NCBI GenBank assembly: GCA_934154805.1
Contig: CAKPGM010000010.1
Location: forward strand, 1-59,523
Reading direction: 5' to 3'
Length of the DNA: 59,523 nt
Source: an uncultured Clostridia bacterium
GTDB taxonomy: Bacteria; Bacillota; Clostridia; TANB77; CAG-508
Below are positions 8,610-17,441 of this stretch, piece by piece (position 1 is the stretch's first letter; every line of letters begins with the position of its first letter). The translations under genes were made by a program, and so were the position numbers. The notes below the pieces were generated by a model. The model made no database searches and had not been told where the DNA came from. It worked only from the letters and a program-made list of their open reading frames with translations.

Positions 8610-9503
8610 TTAATTTTTTATTAAATTAATCTCTTTGCCTTCCAATATTCTTTTTACAAAATCATTGTCATTATATACCTCTATTGCTTCTGGAAGGACC
8701 TCTATTGTAAATTTAGTGTCTGATAGTTTTTCTCCATCAACATTAAATGTAACTTCTTGTTCAAATTCTAATTCAATATGCTTGCCTCTATATTTATGCA
8801 TTTTTCTTTTGCCTTCGTGTTTTCCCTTTTTCATTTTTAAAAGCAATGGTATCATTTTTAGTCTTGGCATTTTTTCTGCATAATATATGTCTAGTATTCC
8901 GTCTGTAAGTTTTGATTTTGGTGCTACATTAAAGCCTCCTCCATAATAACCTCCATTACAGATACTTATCATAGAGTATTTGTCTTGTATTGTTTTTACT
9001 TCTGTTTTTAGTTTCATTTCTTTAAATCTATAATTAAAGAAAGTATATATTATACTTACATTATACATTTGACTGGCTGGGACTATTGTGTTTCTAAACT
9101 TATCAATATTGTTTGCAACTTCTGCATCCATTCCACAACAAGCTACATTTATAAAATAAGTATCATTTATTTTAGCTAAATCTATTTTGCTTATTCCTTG
9201 CGGAAGTGATTTAATTGTTCTATAAGTATCATTTCCAGACCCTGCCGGTATTATTCCTAATTTGTTTTTTGTTCCAATTATTCCTGCTAGAGTTCTTGTT
9301 AATGTTCCATCTCCACCAACTACATATATTACGTGTTCTGCATTACAATACTCTCTTGCAATATCTGCACCACTTTTATCTTCAGTTATATATCTAATTG
9401 CATATCTTTTATTTTCCTCTTTGCATATTTTTTCTATGTGCGGAACTATCTTTTTATACTTTCCTCTTCCTGCTATTTGATTTACTATAAAAATATACTT
9501 CAT
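8610..9503 (-). CDS. Diacylglycerol kinase family lipid kinase (YegS/DgkB-like)
   Basis: The protein has the DAGK catalytic fold: N-terminal FIVNQIAGRGK, the nucleotide-binding VVGGDGTLTRTLAG and PAGSGNDTYR, and the C-terminal beta domain with FNVDGEKL. Members phosphorylate diacylglycerol or related lipids at the inner leaflet and recycle lipids released by lipoteichoic acid synthesis. The 297-residue length is standard. It starts 6 bases after plsC, so the pair probably works together: a lipid kinase producing phosphatidic-type lipids beside an acyltransferase. The exact lipid substrate is not determined by sequence. Confidence 0.88.
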   Translation of the reverse strand: MKYIFIVNQIAGRGKYKKIVPHIEKICKEENKRYAIRYITEDKSGADIAREYCNAEHVIYVVGGDGTLTRTLAGIIGTKNKLGIIPAGSGNDTYRTIKSLPQGISKIDLAKINDTYFINVACCGMDAEVANNIDKFRNTIVPASQMYNVSIIYTFFNYRFKEMKLKTEVKTIQDKYSMISICNGGYYGGGFNVAPKSKLTDGILDIYYAEKMPRLKMIPLLLKMKKGKHEGKRKMHKYRGKHIELEFEQEVTFNVDGEKLSDTKFTIEVLPEAIEVYNDNDFVKRILEGKEINLIKN

Positions 9504-9509
9504 ATCTTC

Positions 9510-10088
9510 CTATCCTTTTAGTAATTTTAGAACTTCCCCTCTTAAGTAATCATTTGCTTCTTCTATTTCCATATTACTTACATCTATTGGCTTACCAAAC
9601 TTTATGCTTAGTCCTTTTCCAAAAAGTTTATATTTTCCTCTTATTGCAAATGGAACTATTTTACTATTTGTTTTTTTAGCTATTGAAACTGCTCCATGTC
9701 TAAATTTCAATAAGTCTTCATTGGTTCTATTTCTTGTTCCTTCTGGGAATATCCCAACTGCTCCACCATGTTTTAAAATATCTTCTGCTTCCATAACTGC
9801 AACCGGATTTGATTTGTTTCTATGTACTTTTATTGTTCCAACTTTTTTAAAAATCCATCCGTGTATTCCTTTAAAAAGACTTTCTTTTGCCATATAATGT
9901 ACTAGTCTTTTCGTTGATGTCATTACCATTACCGGATCTATTGCATTTACGTGATTTCCTGCAAGTATTATTGGCCCTTCCTGTGGTATATTTTCTTTAT
10001 CTATTCTTTTTGGTCTATATAATATTTTTAATAAAAATATTGCCAGATTTCTTAGAAAATAATATAAAGGTTTATCTTCTCTTTTCAT
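9510..10088 (-). CDS. plsC: 1-acyl-sn-glycerol-3-phosphate acyltransferase (PlsC)
   Basis: PlsC adds the second acyl chain to lysophosphatidic acid, giving phosphatidic acid. The catalytic NHVNAIDPVM (H-x4-D) and the substrate-binding FPEGTRNRT are both canonical, and the N-terminal stretch FLRNLAIFLLKILY is the membrane-associating segment. The start is uncertain: ATG at 10088 is used here, but GTG three codons upstream (10097) is in frame and neither has a strong Shine-Dalgarno sequence. It lies immediately upstream of the lipid kinase gene. Confidence 0.9.
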   Translation of the reverse strand: MKREDKPLYYFLRNLAIFLLKILYRPKRIDKENIPQEGPIILAGNHVNAIDPVMVMTSTKRLVHYMAKESLFKGIHGWIFKKVGTIKVHRNKSNPVAVMEAEDILKHGGAVGIFPEGTRNRTNEDLLKFRHGAVSIAKKTNSKIVPFAIRGKYKLFGKGLSIKFGKPIDVSNMEIEEANDYLRGEVLKLLKG

Positions 10089-10129
10089 AATTATCACTTT
10101 TCTTTCTTGTTAAACATCCCTTTATTATA

Positions 10130-10167
10130 ATAAGCAAGTAACTTATTATATGTAGATACTTGCTTAT
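10130..10167 (-). terminator. Hairpin between the YbhN-like gene and plsC
   Basis: Perfect 11-bp arms ATAAGCAAGTA and TACTTGCTTAT are separated by 16 bases, just after the stop codon of the upstream gene. The tail is AT-rich but has no clean T run, so it may be a weak terminator or an mRNA end-stabilising structure. Confidence 0.55.
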
Positions 10168-10169
10168 GA

Positions 10170-11234
10170 TTAGTTGTTATTTAATTCTTCTTTTACTTCG
10201 TAATCCTTTGTTTTTAATGCTGTTATAGTTGTTATTATTGCACTAATGATTACAAATAAGTAAAAGCTTGCTCCTCTATTTAATAATATTGCACTATTTA
10301 TCATAGTAGCCGGAAATACTCCTTTAAATATTTCTATAAAAGCTCCTTCGCTTACTCCTACCGCACCAGGAGATGGTATTCCAGATACTGTTGCATATAG
10401 CATTGCTTGCAATGTTACTATTTGGAAGAAGTTATAACCCGTGAATCCAAATGCAAGATATACCCAATATGGTATGCTATAATAAATTATTACTTGTATA
10501 AATGTTGTTACTAATGTCTTTATCATCAGCTTTTTATGTTCTTTTATATAAACTGCACTTTCTTGGTATTTTTCTAATTCTTTTTCTAAAGATTCTTGTT
10601 TCTTCTCTATATTTGATATTCTAAAGAATTTTAATACTTTTACTGCAAAATTTATTAGTCCTTTTGATAGTCTTTTTGAGAATATTGATATTGCTAATAA
10701 TGTTAATGCAGTTGAATTTAATAGTATTCCCACTATAACTAAATATATCAATCCACTTTTTACTATTTCAAAATGAATTACTGTACTTACTATTCCTAAT
10801 GTAATTGTTACTATTTGAAAACTTGTTAAATGTACTAATAATGCTAGTGTCGAATTCGCCACAGCTATTTTTTCTTTGTGCATATAATATATTTCCATAG
10901 GTTGACCACCGCTAGCAGCAGGTGTTATTGAACTGAAGAAGAATCCTATTAATGTGTATCTTATATTTCTTAAAAATGTTGATTTTTCTCCTAGTTCTTT
11001 TAGTATTCTTGTTATATTTATCGTTTCTCCAAGCAAATATAAGCACATAGCTATTATTGCTACTAATATATATCTTTTCTTTACACTTACTGCTATATTT
11101 AATATTTCTAACACATTTTGGTCTTTAAATATTAAATAAAATGTTAAGCCTATTAATAATATAAAAACTATTAAATTTCTTATTGTTTTCTTAATCTTTT
11201 TAGCCTTTTCTGTTTTATCCATTTTTCCATCCAT
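10170..11234 (-). CDS. Lysylphosphatidylglycerol synthase transmembrane-domain (YbhN/UPF0104) protein
   Basis: A 354-residue integral membrane protein with about eight hydrophobic segments and the family signature TPAASGGQPMEIYYM near residue 105, plus GIPSPGAVGVSEGAF near the C-terminus. This is the flippase-like domain of MprF, here without the aminoacyltransferase domain. Lone members are thought to move lipids or lipid-linked products. It is the last gene of the operon of two GT8 glycosyltransferases, two acyltransferases and a cyclophilin, so a role in moving a glycolipid across the membrane is a reasonable inference. Two starts (MDGK and MDKT) are close together. Confidence 0.82.
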   Translation of the reverse strand: MDGKMDKTEKAKKIKKTIRNLIVFILLIGLTFYLIFKDQNVLEILNIAVSVKKRYILVAIIAMCLYLLGETINITRILKELGEKSTFLRNIRYTLIGFFFSSITPAASGGQPMEIYYMHKEKIAVANSTLALLVHLTSFQIVTITLGIVSTVIHFEIVKSGLIYLVIVGILLNSTALTLLAISIFSKRLSKGLINFAVKVLKFFRISNIEKKQESLEKELEKYQESAVYIKEHKKLMIKTLVTTFIQVIIYYSIPYWVYLAFGFTGYNFFQIVTLQAMLYATVSGIPSPGAVGVSEGAFIEIFKGVFPATMINSAILLNRGASFYLFVIISAIITTITALKTKDYEVKEELNNN

Positions 11235-11240
11235 AAATGA

Positions 11241-11933
11241 TTAATCTATCATTGTTATTTTTTCTATTATTGGTTGATTTGCTTTCAATACTGTTCCGTT
11301 ATTGTCTTCCACCTTTGTATCAGCACATATTTTGTCTACTATTTCTATTCCGCTTGTTACTCTTCCAAATCCTGCATAGTTTCCATCTAGGAATTTGCTG
11401 TCTTGATGAACTATAAAGAATTGTGAGCTTGCACTGTCATATGCAGTTGCACGAGCCATTGATATTACTCCTCTTGTATGTGATATGCTATTTTTTACTC
11501 CGTTAGCAGCAAATTCTCCTTTAATTTCTTTATCACTTCCACCCATTCCTGTTCCTTGTGGATCTCCACCTTGAATCATAAATCCTGATATTATTCTATG
11601 GAATGTTAATCCATTGTAAAATCCCTTATTTACAAGTTCTGCAAAGTTTTCGACTGTTATTGGTGCAACGTCTGCATCTAGTTCTAATGCTATTGTTCCA
11701 TAATCTTTAATTACCATTTCTGCATGATGTTTACCTTTACTATACACTTTATTTTCCTCCTTATTCTCATCAGCTACTGTGTTTTCTTCTTTATCCGAAA
11801 CAACAGTATTTTCTGTTTTATTTTCATTGTTGTTTGGCTTCTTTGTTTTTTGGTTGTTGTATAAGGCATAACCAACCATTCCTGCTATTAATAATATAGC
11901 TACAAGTATTGTTATAATAACTTCTTTTTTCAT
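11241..11933 (-). CDS. Membrane-anchored cyclophilin-type peptidyl-prolyl isomerase
   Basis: The 230-residue protein begins with a hydrophobic anchor (IITILVAILLIAGMVGYALY), then an Asn/Glu/Lys-rich linker, then a cyclophilin domain (about residues 65-230) with FHRIISGFMIQGGDP and SQFFIVHQDSKFLDGNYAGF. There is no lipobox cysteine. It should catalyse proline isomerisation outside the membrane and help fold secreted proteins. It overlaps the upstream acyltransferase gene by 4 bases (ATGA) and is separated from the next gene by 6. Confidence 0.93.
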   Translation of the reverse strand: MKKEVIITILVAILLIAGMVGYALYNNQKTKKPNNNENKTENTVVSDKEENTVADENKEENKVYSKGKHHAEMVIKDYGTIALELDADVAPITVENFAELVNKGFYNGLTFHRIISGFMIQGGDPQGTGMGGSDKEIKGEFAANGVKNSISHTRGVISMARATAYDSASSQFFIVHQDSKFLDGNYAGFGRVTSGIEIVDKICADTKVEDNNGTVLKANQPIIEKITMID

Positions 11934-12703
11934 TTTTGTTCCTCCTTAATATATTTTATATATTCAACATTGCTTTTTTTGCTCTGTTTAACCATACAAT
12001 TATATATTTGATTTCTTAAGTCTTTTTTCTGTTCTTGAATACTTAAATTTTTATCTGCGAAAAACGGGCCATCTATGTATGTCACAATTTTTATTTTATC
12101 TTTTTTCCCTTTTTGATATGTGTTTGTTATACAAAATGCTGGCACATTATATTTTATAGGATATTTAAACGAAACATCTTTAAATGGTCTTATTTTTGTG
12201 TAATATGGCCATATATGTGCCTCTGGGTAGATTGTAATTGAATGTTTTTTGTTTATGTTCTTTTCTATTGTTTCCAAGAAATGTTCCATTCCTTTTTTAT
12301 CACAAGGAATTGGAATAGCTCCAAGCATTTGCGATAATGTTTTTAATCCTTTCATTGAAACATTTTCTGGATTTACTATAAAGTAGTTCCTCTTTGGATA
12401 ATTTGCAAGGCTTGGTATAAATGTGTCCGCAAATGGTTGCGTATGATTTCCATATATAAAATATCCTGTTTTTTTGTATTTTTTCAGCTTTTCCCTGCCT
12501 ACATATTTTATTCCGAATTTTGTTTTAACATACAAAAGTTTTATCGGCATACTCAATATATTTTGCACTAGAAATGCACATAAATTCCATAACGGGTTTT
12601 TATGTACATATTTGTAGCTTCCATCTATTTTTCTTGGAACTATTTGTGCCTCTGAAAATTCATCATTCAATTCATCTTTATAATAGATAATCTTTTCTTC
12701 CAT
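11930..12703 (-). CDS. PlsC-like acyltransferase with altered catalytic spacing
   Basis: A 257-residue relative of lysophospholipid acyltransferases. Motif I reads GNHTQPFADTF, with His 87 and Asp 93 six positions apart (H-x5-D) instead of the normal H-x4-D. Motif III is TIYPEAHIWPYY in place of the usual FPEGTRS. A hydrophobic segment lies near residues 40-60. The altered spacing makes the usual reaction less certain; the group may acylate a different acceptor, such as a glycolipid. It sits directly after a second, canonical acyltransferase gene, with stop and start sharing one base. Confidence 0.72.
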   Translation of the reverse strand: MEEKIIYYKDELNDEFSEAQIVPRKIDGSYKYVHKNPLWNLCAFLVQNILSMPIKLLYVKTKFGIKYVGREKLKKYKKTGYFIYGNHTQPFADTFIPSLANYPKRNYFIVNPENVSMKGLKTLSQMLGAIPIPCDKKGMEHFLETIEKNINKKHSITIYPEAHIWPYYTKIRPFKDVSFKYPIKYNVPAFCITNTYQKGKKDKIKIVTYIDGPFFADKNLSIQEQKKDLRNQIYNCMVKQSKKSNVEYIKYIKEEQK

Positions 12704-13584
12704 TAATTCTCCTGATCAGCTGTAATTTTTTCCTTGTCACATTTATATTCAAGTGGAATCTTGTAAAAATCCTCATATACTTTTTTCCATACTTGATAGT
12801 TTTTATCTCTCATAATTTCAGTATTTTCTTTTTCTGTTTTATTAGTATCTGGATAAATTGGCTCTTCAATATTTACGATATACTCTTGAACAGGGAAACC
12901 ATCTTCTCCAATTATTTCACTATCTTGCATTGTTATAAATATTGGAATTATTGGAACATTGTTTCTTGTAGCCATTTTATATGCTCCATCTTTTAATGGC
13001 TTTGGTTTTCTATAATTCCACCATAGACTTTGTTCTGGATAAATTAATATAAAGTCGCCTCTTTGTAGAATTGTATCAACAGCTTTCATAAAATTTATCA
13101 TTGTTCTTTTATTTGAGCTTAGTGGTAATGTATCTGCATTCCTGAATAAGAAGCCATAAAATCCAGGGAAGTTTGTATAATTTCCTTCTCTTATTACTTT
13201 ATATAACTTTTTACTCTTTGATTGTTTTGTGCTTCTAAAAACTTCTTCAACTGCAAATGAGTCAAATGGGTTAAAGTGGTTGCAGGTTATCATTGCTCCT
13301 GTTTCTACACTTTGAAGATTCTCGATTCCTTTCACTTCCTTAATGATTAATCTATTATTTTTAAGTATTTCGTTTAAAAATCTTTCTCCAAATTTATTAG
13401 CTACTGTTCTTTTTATTTTGCTTGTGCTTTTCTTTTTTAAATAGTCGACATTCTCTGGTGTTAGAATTATTGTGGGTGGATCTTTTTCTGGATCTACATC
13501 AAATCTACCCTCTCGTTCAAGCCTATCAATCTCCTCTAAAATTTCCAGCCTATCTTGAGCCTTTTCTATTACTTGTTCTTTCAT
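12703..13584 (-). CDS. PlsC-like lysophospholipid/glycolipid acyltransferase
   Basis: A 293-residue acyltransferase with an intact motif I, CNHFNPFDSF (His 103, Asp 108), and motif III YPEQSLWWNYRKPKPLKDGA. The N-terminal 60 residues are charged and have no membrane segment. The enzyme presumably transfers an acyl chain to a lipid acceptor. It lies between two GT8 glycosyltransferases and a second acyltransferase in a tightly packed operon (gaps of 2 bases or less), which suggests joint action on one lipid-linked glycan. The acceptor is not identifiable. Confidence 0.78.
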   Translation of the reverse strand: MKEQVIEKAQDRLEILEEIDRLEREGRFDVDPEKDPPTIILTPENVDYLKKKSTSKIKRTVANKFGERFLNEILKNNRLIIKEVKGIENLQSVETGAMITCNHFNPFDSFAVEEVFRSTKQSKSKKLYKVIREGNYTNFPGFYGFLFRNADTLPLSSNKRTMINFMKAVDTILQRGDFILIYPEQSLWWNYRKPKPLKDGAYKMATRNNVPIIPIFITMQDSEIIGEDGFPVQEYIVNIEEPIYPDTNKTEKENTEIMRDKNYQVWKKVYEDFYKIPLEYKCDKEKITADQEN

Positions 13585-13586
13585 CC

Positions 13587-14522
13587 CTATCTCCTATATT
13601 TTCTATCATCACCCACGCAATCACATTCTTTTTGCGCTAGTGCTCTTAGTCTCTTGTCTGATTCCATATCTTCAAATTTTTCTTCTTCTGTATAACTATC
13701 CTTGATTTCCATTATCTTATCAAAGTACTCTGTTTTTTGAGCGTATTTCCAAAAATATTCTTTATATAAAATATCTTCAAAATGCCAAGGTTTAAATGCT
13801 AAATTATAGTGTATTATATGTAATTTATCTCTTTCTACTGTATCTCCACCTATTGGCATTCTATCCCAGGTATTTTCCAGTATTTTTACTCTACCTTTAC
13901 ATAATCTATTTAGATAATCTTGATCTTGTGCAACAGAAAATTTTACTGTTCCTAATAAATACAAGAATTTTTCTTGGAAATTCATTTTTCTCATTGCATC
14001 TAGGTTCATTAGAAGTATTCCCGCATTAAAATAATTGTGATAATCTGCTACTCCAACAACTTTTTCAGCATATTCTTGGAAAACTTCTATTGTTTGTATT
14101 ACATCATCTGGTGCTGCTGCTACTAGATTATCTTCCATATCTGTATTATATAACTCTGCTATATCAGATAATATTACAATATCACTATCTAAGTATAAGA
14201 CCTTATCATACTGTGGATACAAATCTGGTATAAATAGTCTAAAGTATGTTGTTTTAGAGTAATAATCTCTTGTATAAAGTTTATCTTTTACTTTATTTAT
14301 GTAATAATTTAAATCAACAAATTCTATACTTACGTTTTCTCTCTCATATTTCAATATGTTTTTCATGTTTTCTTCTTCTATATTTGTGTATAGTATTTTA
14401 ATTACATAGTTATTAGTGTCTGATGAGTTTTCTATTAAAGATTGCAACGCTACTGCTAAGAATGGTATATATTTGTCGTCTGTTGCAAAAAATATTGGTA
14501 TAACTTGTTTTTCTTTTTTCAT
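13587..14522 (-). CDS. Glycosyltransferase family 8
   Basis: This 311-residue protein has the GT8 (LgtC/glycogenin) fold: IPIFFATDDKYIPFLAVALQ at the start, the metal-binding DxD in YLDSDIVIL (about residue 103), YFNAGILLMNLD, and the C-terminal IIHYNLAFKPWHF. Such retaining enzymes transfer hexoses from UDP-sugars to glycans or glycolipids. It sits nine bases after another GT8 gene. Both probably build a short surface oligosaccharide on a lipid or protein; donor and acceptor are unknown. Confidence 0.88.
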   Translation of the reverse strand: MKKEKQVIPIFFATDDKYIPFLAVALQSLIENSSDTNNYVIKILYTNIEEENMKNILKYERENVSIEFVDLNYYINKVKDKLYTRDYYSKTTYFRLFIPDLYPQYDKVLYLDSDIVILSDIAELYNTDMEDNLVAAAPDDVIQTIEVFQEYAEKVVGVADYHNYFNAGILLMNLDAMRKMNFQEKFLYLLGTVKFSVAQDQDYLNRLCKGRVKILENTWDRMPIGGDTVERDKLHIIHYNLAFKPWHFEDILYKEYFWKYAQKTEYFDKIMEIKDSYTEEEKFEDMESDKRLRALAQKECDCVGDDRKYRR

Positions 14523-14531
14523 TGTTTTCTC

Positions 14532-15380
14532 CTAACCATTGGTTGATATATGTTCTTTTGAGTTTGGGTATTCTTCTTTCCATTTTACATATTCTTCTAA
14601 GTCATCATCAAATGTGTGACATCTTAAAACCCTATGCACTCCTTCTATTTGCCATTGTTTGTAGTTCTCCGTATGTGGATACGGAAACCACAACATTCTT
14701 TTACAGAAATGGCAAATTACTGTTTTTGGATCGTTAAATCTTGCTTGTTCATTATATCTTCTTGGAAGTAATTTTTTCTTAGTTGTTGACCAGAATATTG
14801 CATCTTGATCTGCAAATATTAATTTTCTTGTTTTAATTAAATTTCTCGCTTTTTCTAAAAGCTTGGTCTCTTTTATTTTATTCATATTTATCAATAACAT
14901 CCCTGCATTTATATAATCAGGTCTGATTATTTTCGAACCATATTTTTCTCTTACTGCTGCATACTCATATTCAGTAATATCAGTATTATAAAGTTCTGAT
15001 ATATCTTTATTTGCCATCATATCAATATCTAAATATAGTATTTTTTCCGGCATATTTGGTATTAAATCTATAAATAATCGTAGCAATGTATAAGGTGTGC
15101 AATAAGCATTTTCATTTTTGCACTTTCCAAATTCTTTTTCATATAAATTTGTTACATCTATTTTTGTTATTTTGTTGTCTGCATTTTTAGTCTTTACGAC
15201 CTTATTTAGAAAGTCTATTTGCTCATCTTTTATTGCTGTATATTCTTTTTTTATTCTAGTAACTTCCATTGTTAATATGTAACAATTTATTGGTTCTTTA
15301 GTTTTGTTTGTTATTGATATTAGCTCTGTTAAGGCTCCATCAAATACCTTCTCATTTCCACTCAAAAGTAAATTTATCAT
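14532..15380 (-). CDS. Glycosyltransferase family 8 (divergent)
   Basis: A 282-residue GT8 protein with the DxD motif in YLDIDMMAN, the conserved YINAGMLLINM, FADQDAIFW, and a C-terminal CHFCKRMLWFPYPH in place of the usual HY...KPW. It begins the operon of GT8, GT8, two acyltransferases, a cyclophilin and a YbhN-like flippase. It is clearly paralogous to the next gene but diverged in the acceptor-side half, so the two may add successive sugars. Confidence 0.82.
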   Translation of the reverse strand: MINLLLSGNEKVFDGALTELISITNKTKEPINCYILTMEVTRIKKEYTAIKDEQIDFLNKVVKTKNADNKITKIDVTNLYEKEFGKCKNENAYCTPYTLLRLFIDLIPNMPEKILYLDIDMMANKDISELYNTDITEYEYAAVREKYGSKIIRPDYINAGMLLINMNKIKETKLLEKARNLIKTRKLIFADQDAIFWSTTKKKLLPRRYNEQARFNDPKTVICHFCKRMLWFPYPHTENYKQWQIEGVHRVLRCHTFDDDLEEYVKWKEEYPNSKEHISTNG

Positions 15381-15487
15381 TTTATCTCCAACTTATAATT
15401 TATCGTGATATTATTATACCCTATATAAATATTTTTTTCAACATTTTTTGCGTTATATTTCTTCTGTCAAATTACTTTTTATAAAAA

Positions 15488-15527
15488 AGTAGACACAATA
15501 ATAAATATTGTATCCACTTGTTTTTTA
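15488..15527 (-). terminator. Terminator after the pilin-like gene
   Basis: A 14-bp stem (AAGTAGACACAATA with TATTGTATCCACTT, with two G-U wobbles in the minus-strand transcript) is followed by T-rich DNA, starting three bases after the stop codon. Confidence 0.8.
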
Positions 15528-15529
15528 TT

Positions 15530-16378
15530 TTATTGTTTGTAATTTACGGTTGGAGTTATATCTGATTCAAAATTTCCTGATTTATTCCAATCTTCCTCCC
15601 AGCTATCTGGAAGTTCTCCCTCTTTGAACGGTACATTTACGGTTATTGACGAAATACCATTAAATACAGCACTTCCCATTGATGTAACATTTGATGATAT
15701 ATCGATATTTTGTAAACTGTCGCATCCATAGAAAGCATAGGTGCCAATTGTTGTTACACTGTTTGGTATTATCACATTAGACAAATTGGTACAATGTGCA
15801 AAAGCGCTTCTTTCTATTGTTGTCACAGTTTCAGGAATTGTGACTTTCTTTAGTTTTAAAGTAGATGTAAAGGTGAAGGAATCTATTACCTCTATTCCTT
15901 CAGAAATAATAACTTCTTCTATTGTATCTTGTTTTTTTGTATATACACCAATTGGTCCACTATTTGATCCTGCATTACATATAGATGAATTCCATAAAGT
16001 ATTACTTGAATTTCCTGTTATCTTTTTTACTGGTTTATTGTTTATATAATTTGGTATTATAACTGTTGTATCAGTTCCTTTATAACTTGTTATAGTTATT
16101 GTTCCATCATCTTCTTCAGTATACTCCCAATCTCCTATATTTTCTGGTTCAACTTTATCTGGTTCATTTATTACTGTATCTATCCAGTTTCCTGCATTAT
16201 TTAGATCTGCTTGTTCATTTTCTCTTGCCTGTGCATATTCTGTTTTTGCTTCCTTACTTTTTTGTATTATTCCATTATTGTCCAATATTAAGCTTATACT
16301 TACTCCTGCTAATATTAAAAGCACTACTATTGTTACTACTAATGCTATTAAAGTGATTCCATTTTTGTTTTTTAACAT
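15530..16378 (-). CDS. Type IV prepilin-like protein with BspA-type leucine-rich repeats
   Basis: The protein starts MLKNKNGITLIALVVTIVVL, a class III (prepilin) signal: a short basic leader, Gly at the cleavage point, then a hydrophobic helix. The usual Glu at +5 is Ala. After a spacer the C-terminal two thirds hold about four LRR_5/BspA repeats (for example KKVTIPETVTTIERSAFAHC). It is probably an exported, pilus- or surface-associated adhesin. The ATG at 16378 has AAGGAGGAGG before it; a second in-frame ATG at 16429 also has GTGGAG, giving a 24-residue leader. The prepilin peptidase at 26.9 kb could process it. Confidence 0.8.
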   Translation of the reverse strand: MLKNKNGITLIALVVTIVVLLILAGVSISLILDNNGIIQKSKEAKTEYAQARENEQADLNNAGNWIDTVINEPDKVEPENIGDWEYTEEDDGTITITSYKGTDTTVIIPNYINNKPVKKITGNSSNTLWNSSICNAGSNSGPIGVYTKKQDTIEEVIISEGIEVIDSFTFTSTLKLKKVTIPETVTTIERSAFAHCTNLSNVIIPNSVTTIGTYAFYGCDSLQNIDISSNVTSMGSAVFNGISSITVNVPFKEGELPDSWEEDWNKSGNFESDITPTVNYKQ

Positions 16379-16459
16379 ATTTTCCTCCTCCTTAGTTTCT
16401 TTTAAATTCCTTAATGTTTTTTCTAGCATTTTGTTCTCCACTCTCCTTTGTACGCTGTT

Positions 16460-16488
16460 ATTACAAAACACTATGTTTTATAAGTCAA
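16460..16488 (-). promoter_or_regulatory. Putative sigma-A promoter of the pilin-like gene
   Basis: On the minus strand TTGACT (16483-16488) and TGTAAT (16460-16465) are 17 bases apart, about 30 bases upstream of the outer ATG (16429). Confidence 0.5.
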
Positions 16489-16697
16489 CTATTCATTTTT
16501 CTTTTATTAAATATATAATTTAATAAAAATCTATATTTCTCACAAATGCTTTAAATCTATGAAATGTTCACCTCTTTATATTTTTATTATTTCCATTTTT
16601 TTATTTTTCAGTATTGATTTTTTCCTACTGTTATGCTATAAATAACAATAGTTATATTTTATTAAATTATATATTTAATTAAAATTTTAAAGAGAAT

Positions 16698-16744
16698 AAA
16701 AAGAATCTAAGTTCCCAGCCTTTCTCTGGTATTTAGATTCTTTT
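16698..16744 (-). terminator. Terminator after the GT2 gene
   Basis: The stem AAAAGAATCTAA/TTAGATTCTTTT has an interior region with partial pairing and is flanked by A and T runs, 8 bases after the GT2 stop codon. Confidence 0.75.
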
Positions 16745-16751
16745 ATATTTA

Positions 16752-17441
16752 TTAACATTTCTTTTTAAATATGACTTTCAAATGTCTTATTCCATCTCTA
16801 ATCGCATTTAAATGTGGTTCTCTATCTCTTCCATCTTTGTAAAAGTTGACTGGTATTTCGACAATTTTCAGATGTGCTTCTTGTGCTTTTATAATCATCT
16901 CACTTGCATATTCCATCCCTGTAGATTTGCAGTTTAAATCTATTACTTTTTTGTTGCAATAGCCCCTAAGTCCACAATTTACATCATATATTTTTACTTT
17001 ATATTTTTTTCTTATCAGAAAAGATAATATAGGCGTTCCAATATATCTATGTGTAAACGGCATTGCATTTTTCTCTATTTTTCCTTTTAGTCTATTTCCA
17101 ATTACAAAGTCATAGCCTCCCCTTAATTTGTCTAAAAAAGGCTTTATCTCCAAAAAGTTATAACTATCATCAGAATCTGCCATAATTACATATTTTCCTT
17201 TTGCTGCTAATGTTCCATATCTTAAAGCATTGCCATATCCTTTTTCTTTCACATTAACAACATTTGCACCTAGTTCTTTTGCTATCTTTACAGACTTATC
17301 CGTACTTCCATTATCTGCAATTAATATTTCCGCATTCAAATTCTCTTCTTTTATAAATTCTTGTGCTTTTTTTATGCATACTGGTAGAGTTGTTTCTTCA
17401 TTTAAGCACGGCATAAGTATTGTTAGTTCTATGTTATCCAT
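16752..17441 (-). CDS. Glycosyltransferase family 2 (polyprenyl-phosphate glycosyltransferase-like)
   Basis: A 229-residue GT2 enzyme with LMPCLNEETTLPVCI at the start, the nucleotide-binding IADNGSTDKS, the catalytic MADSDDSYNF and the C-terminal VNFYKDGRDREPHL that resembles dolichyl/undecaprenyl-phosphate mannosyltransferases. No membrane segment is present. Its start overlaps the end of the 439-residue membrane protein by 8 bases. A likely scheme is that this enzyme makes a lipid-phosphate sugar that the membrane protein uses; this is inference. Confidence 0.85.
   Translation of the reverse strand: MDNIELTILMPCLNEETTLPVCIKKAQEFIKEENLNAEILIADNGSTDKSVKIAKELGANVVNVKEKGYGNALRYGTLAAKGKYVIMADSDDSYNFLEIKPFLDKLRGGYDFVIGNRLKGKIEKNAMPFTHRYIGTPILSFLIRKKYKVKIYDVNCGLRGYCNKKVIDLNCKSTGMEYASEMIIKAQEAHLKIVEIPVNFYKDGRDREPHLNAIRDGIRHLKVIFKKKC

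Larger units (their letters stand above)
16379..16751. other. Intergenic region with promoter, AT-rich palindromes and terminator
   Basis: No gene is seen in these 373 bases. They hold the pilin-like gene's promoter and leader, two similar AT-rich palindromes about 150 bases apart (near 16502-16529 and 16654-16684, both built on TTTATTAAAT/ATTTAAT), and the terminator of the GT2 gene. Confidence 0.6.

Noticed and set aside
16502..16684. Two AT-rich palindromes as an IS or MITE remnant
   Set aside because: They are similar, but consist only of A and T, have no target duplication and could be ordinary AT-rich intergenic DNA.
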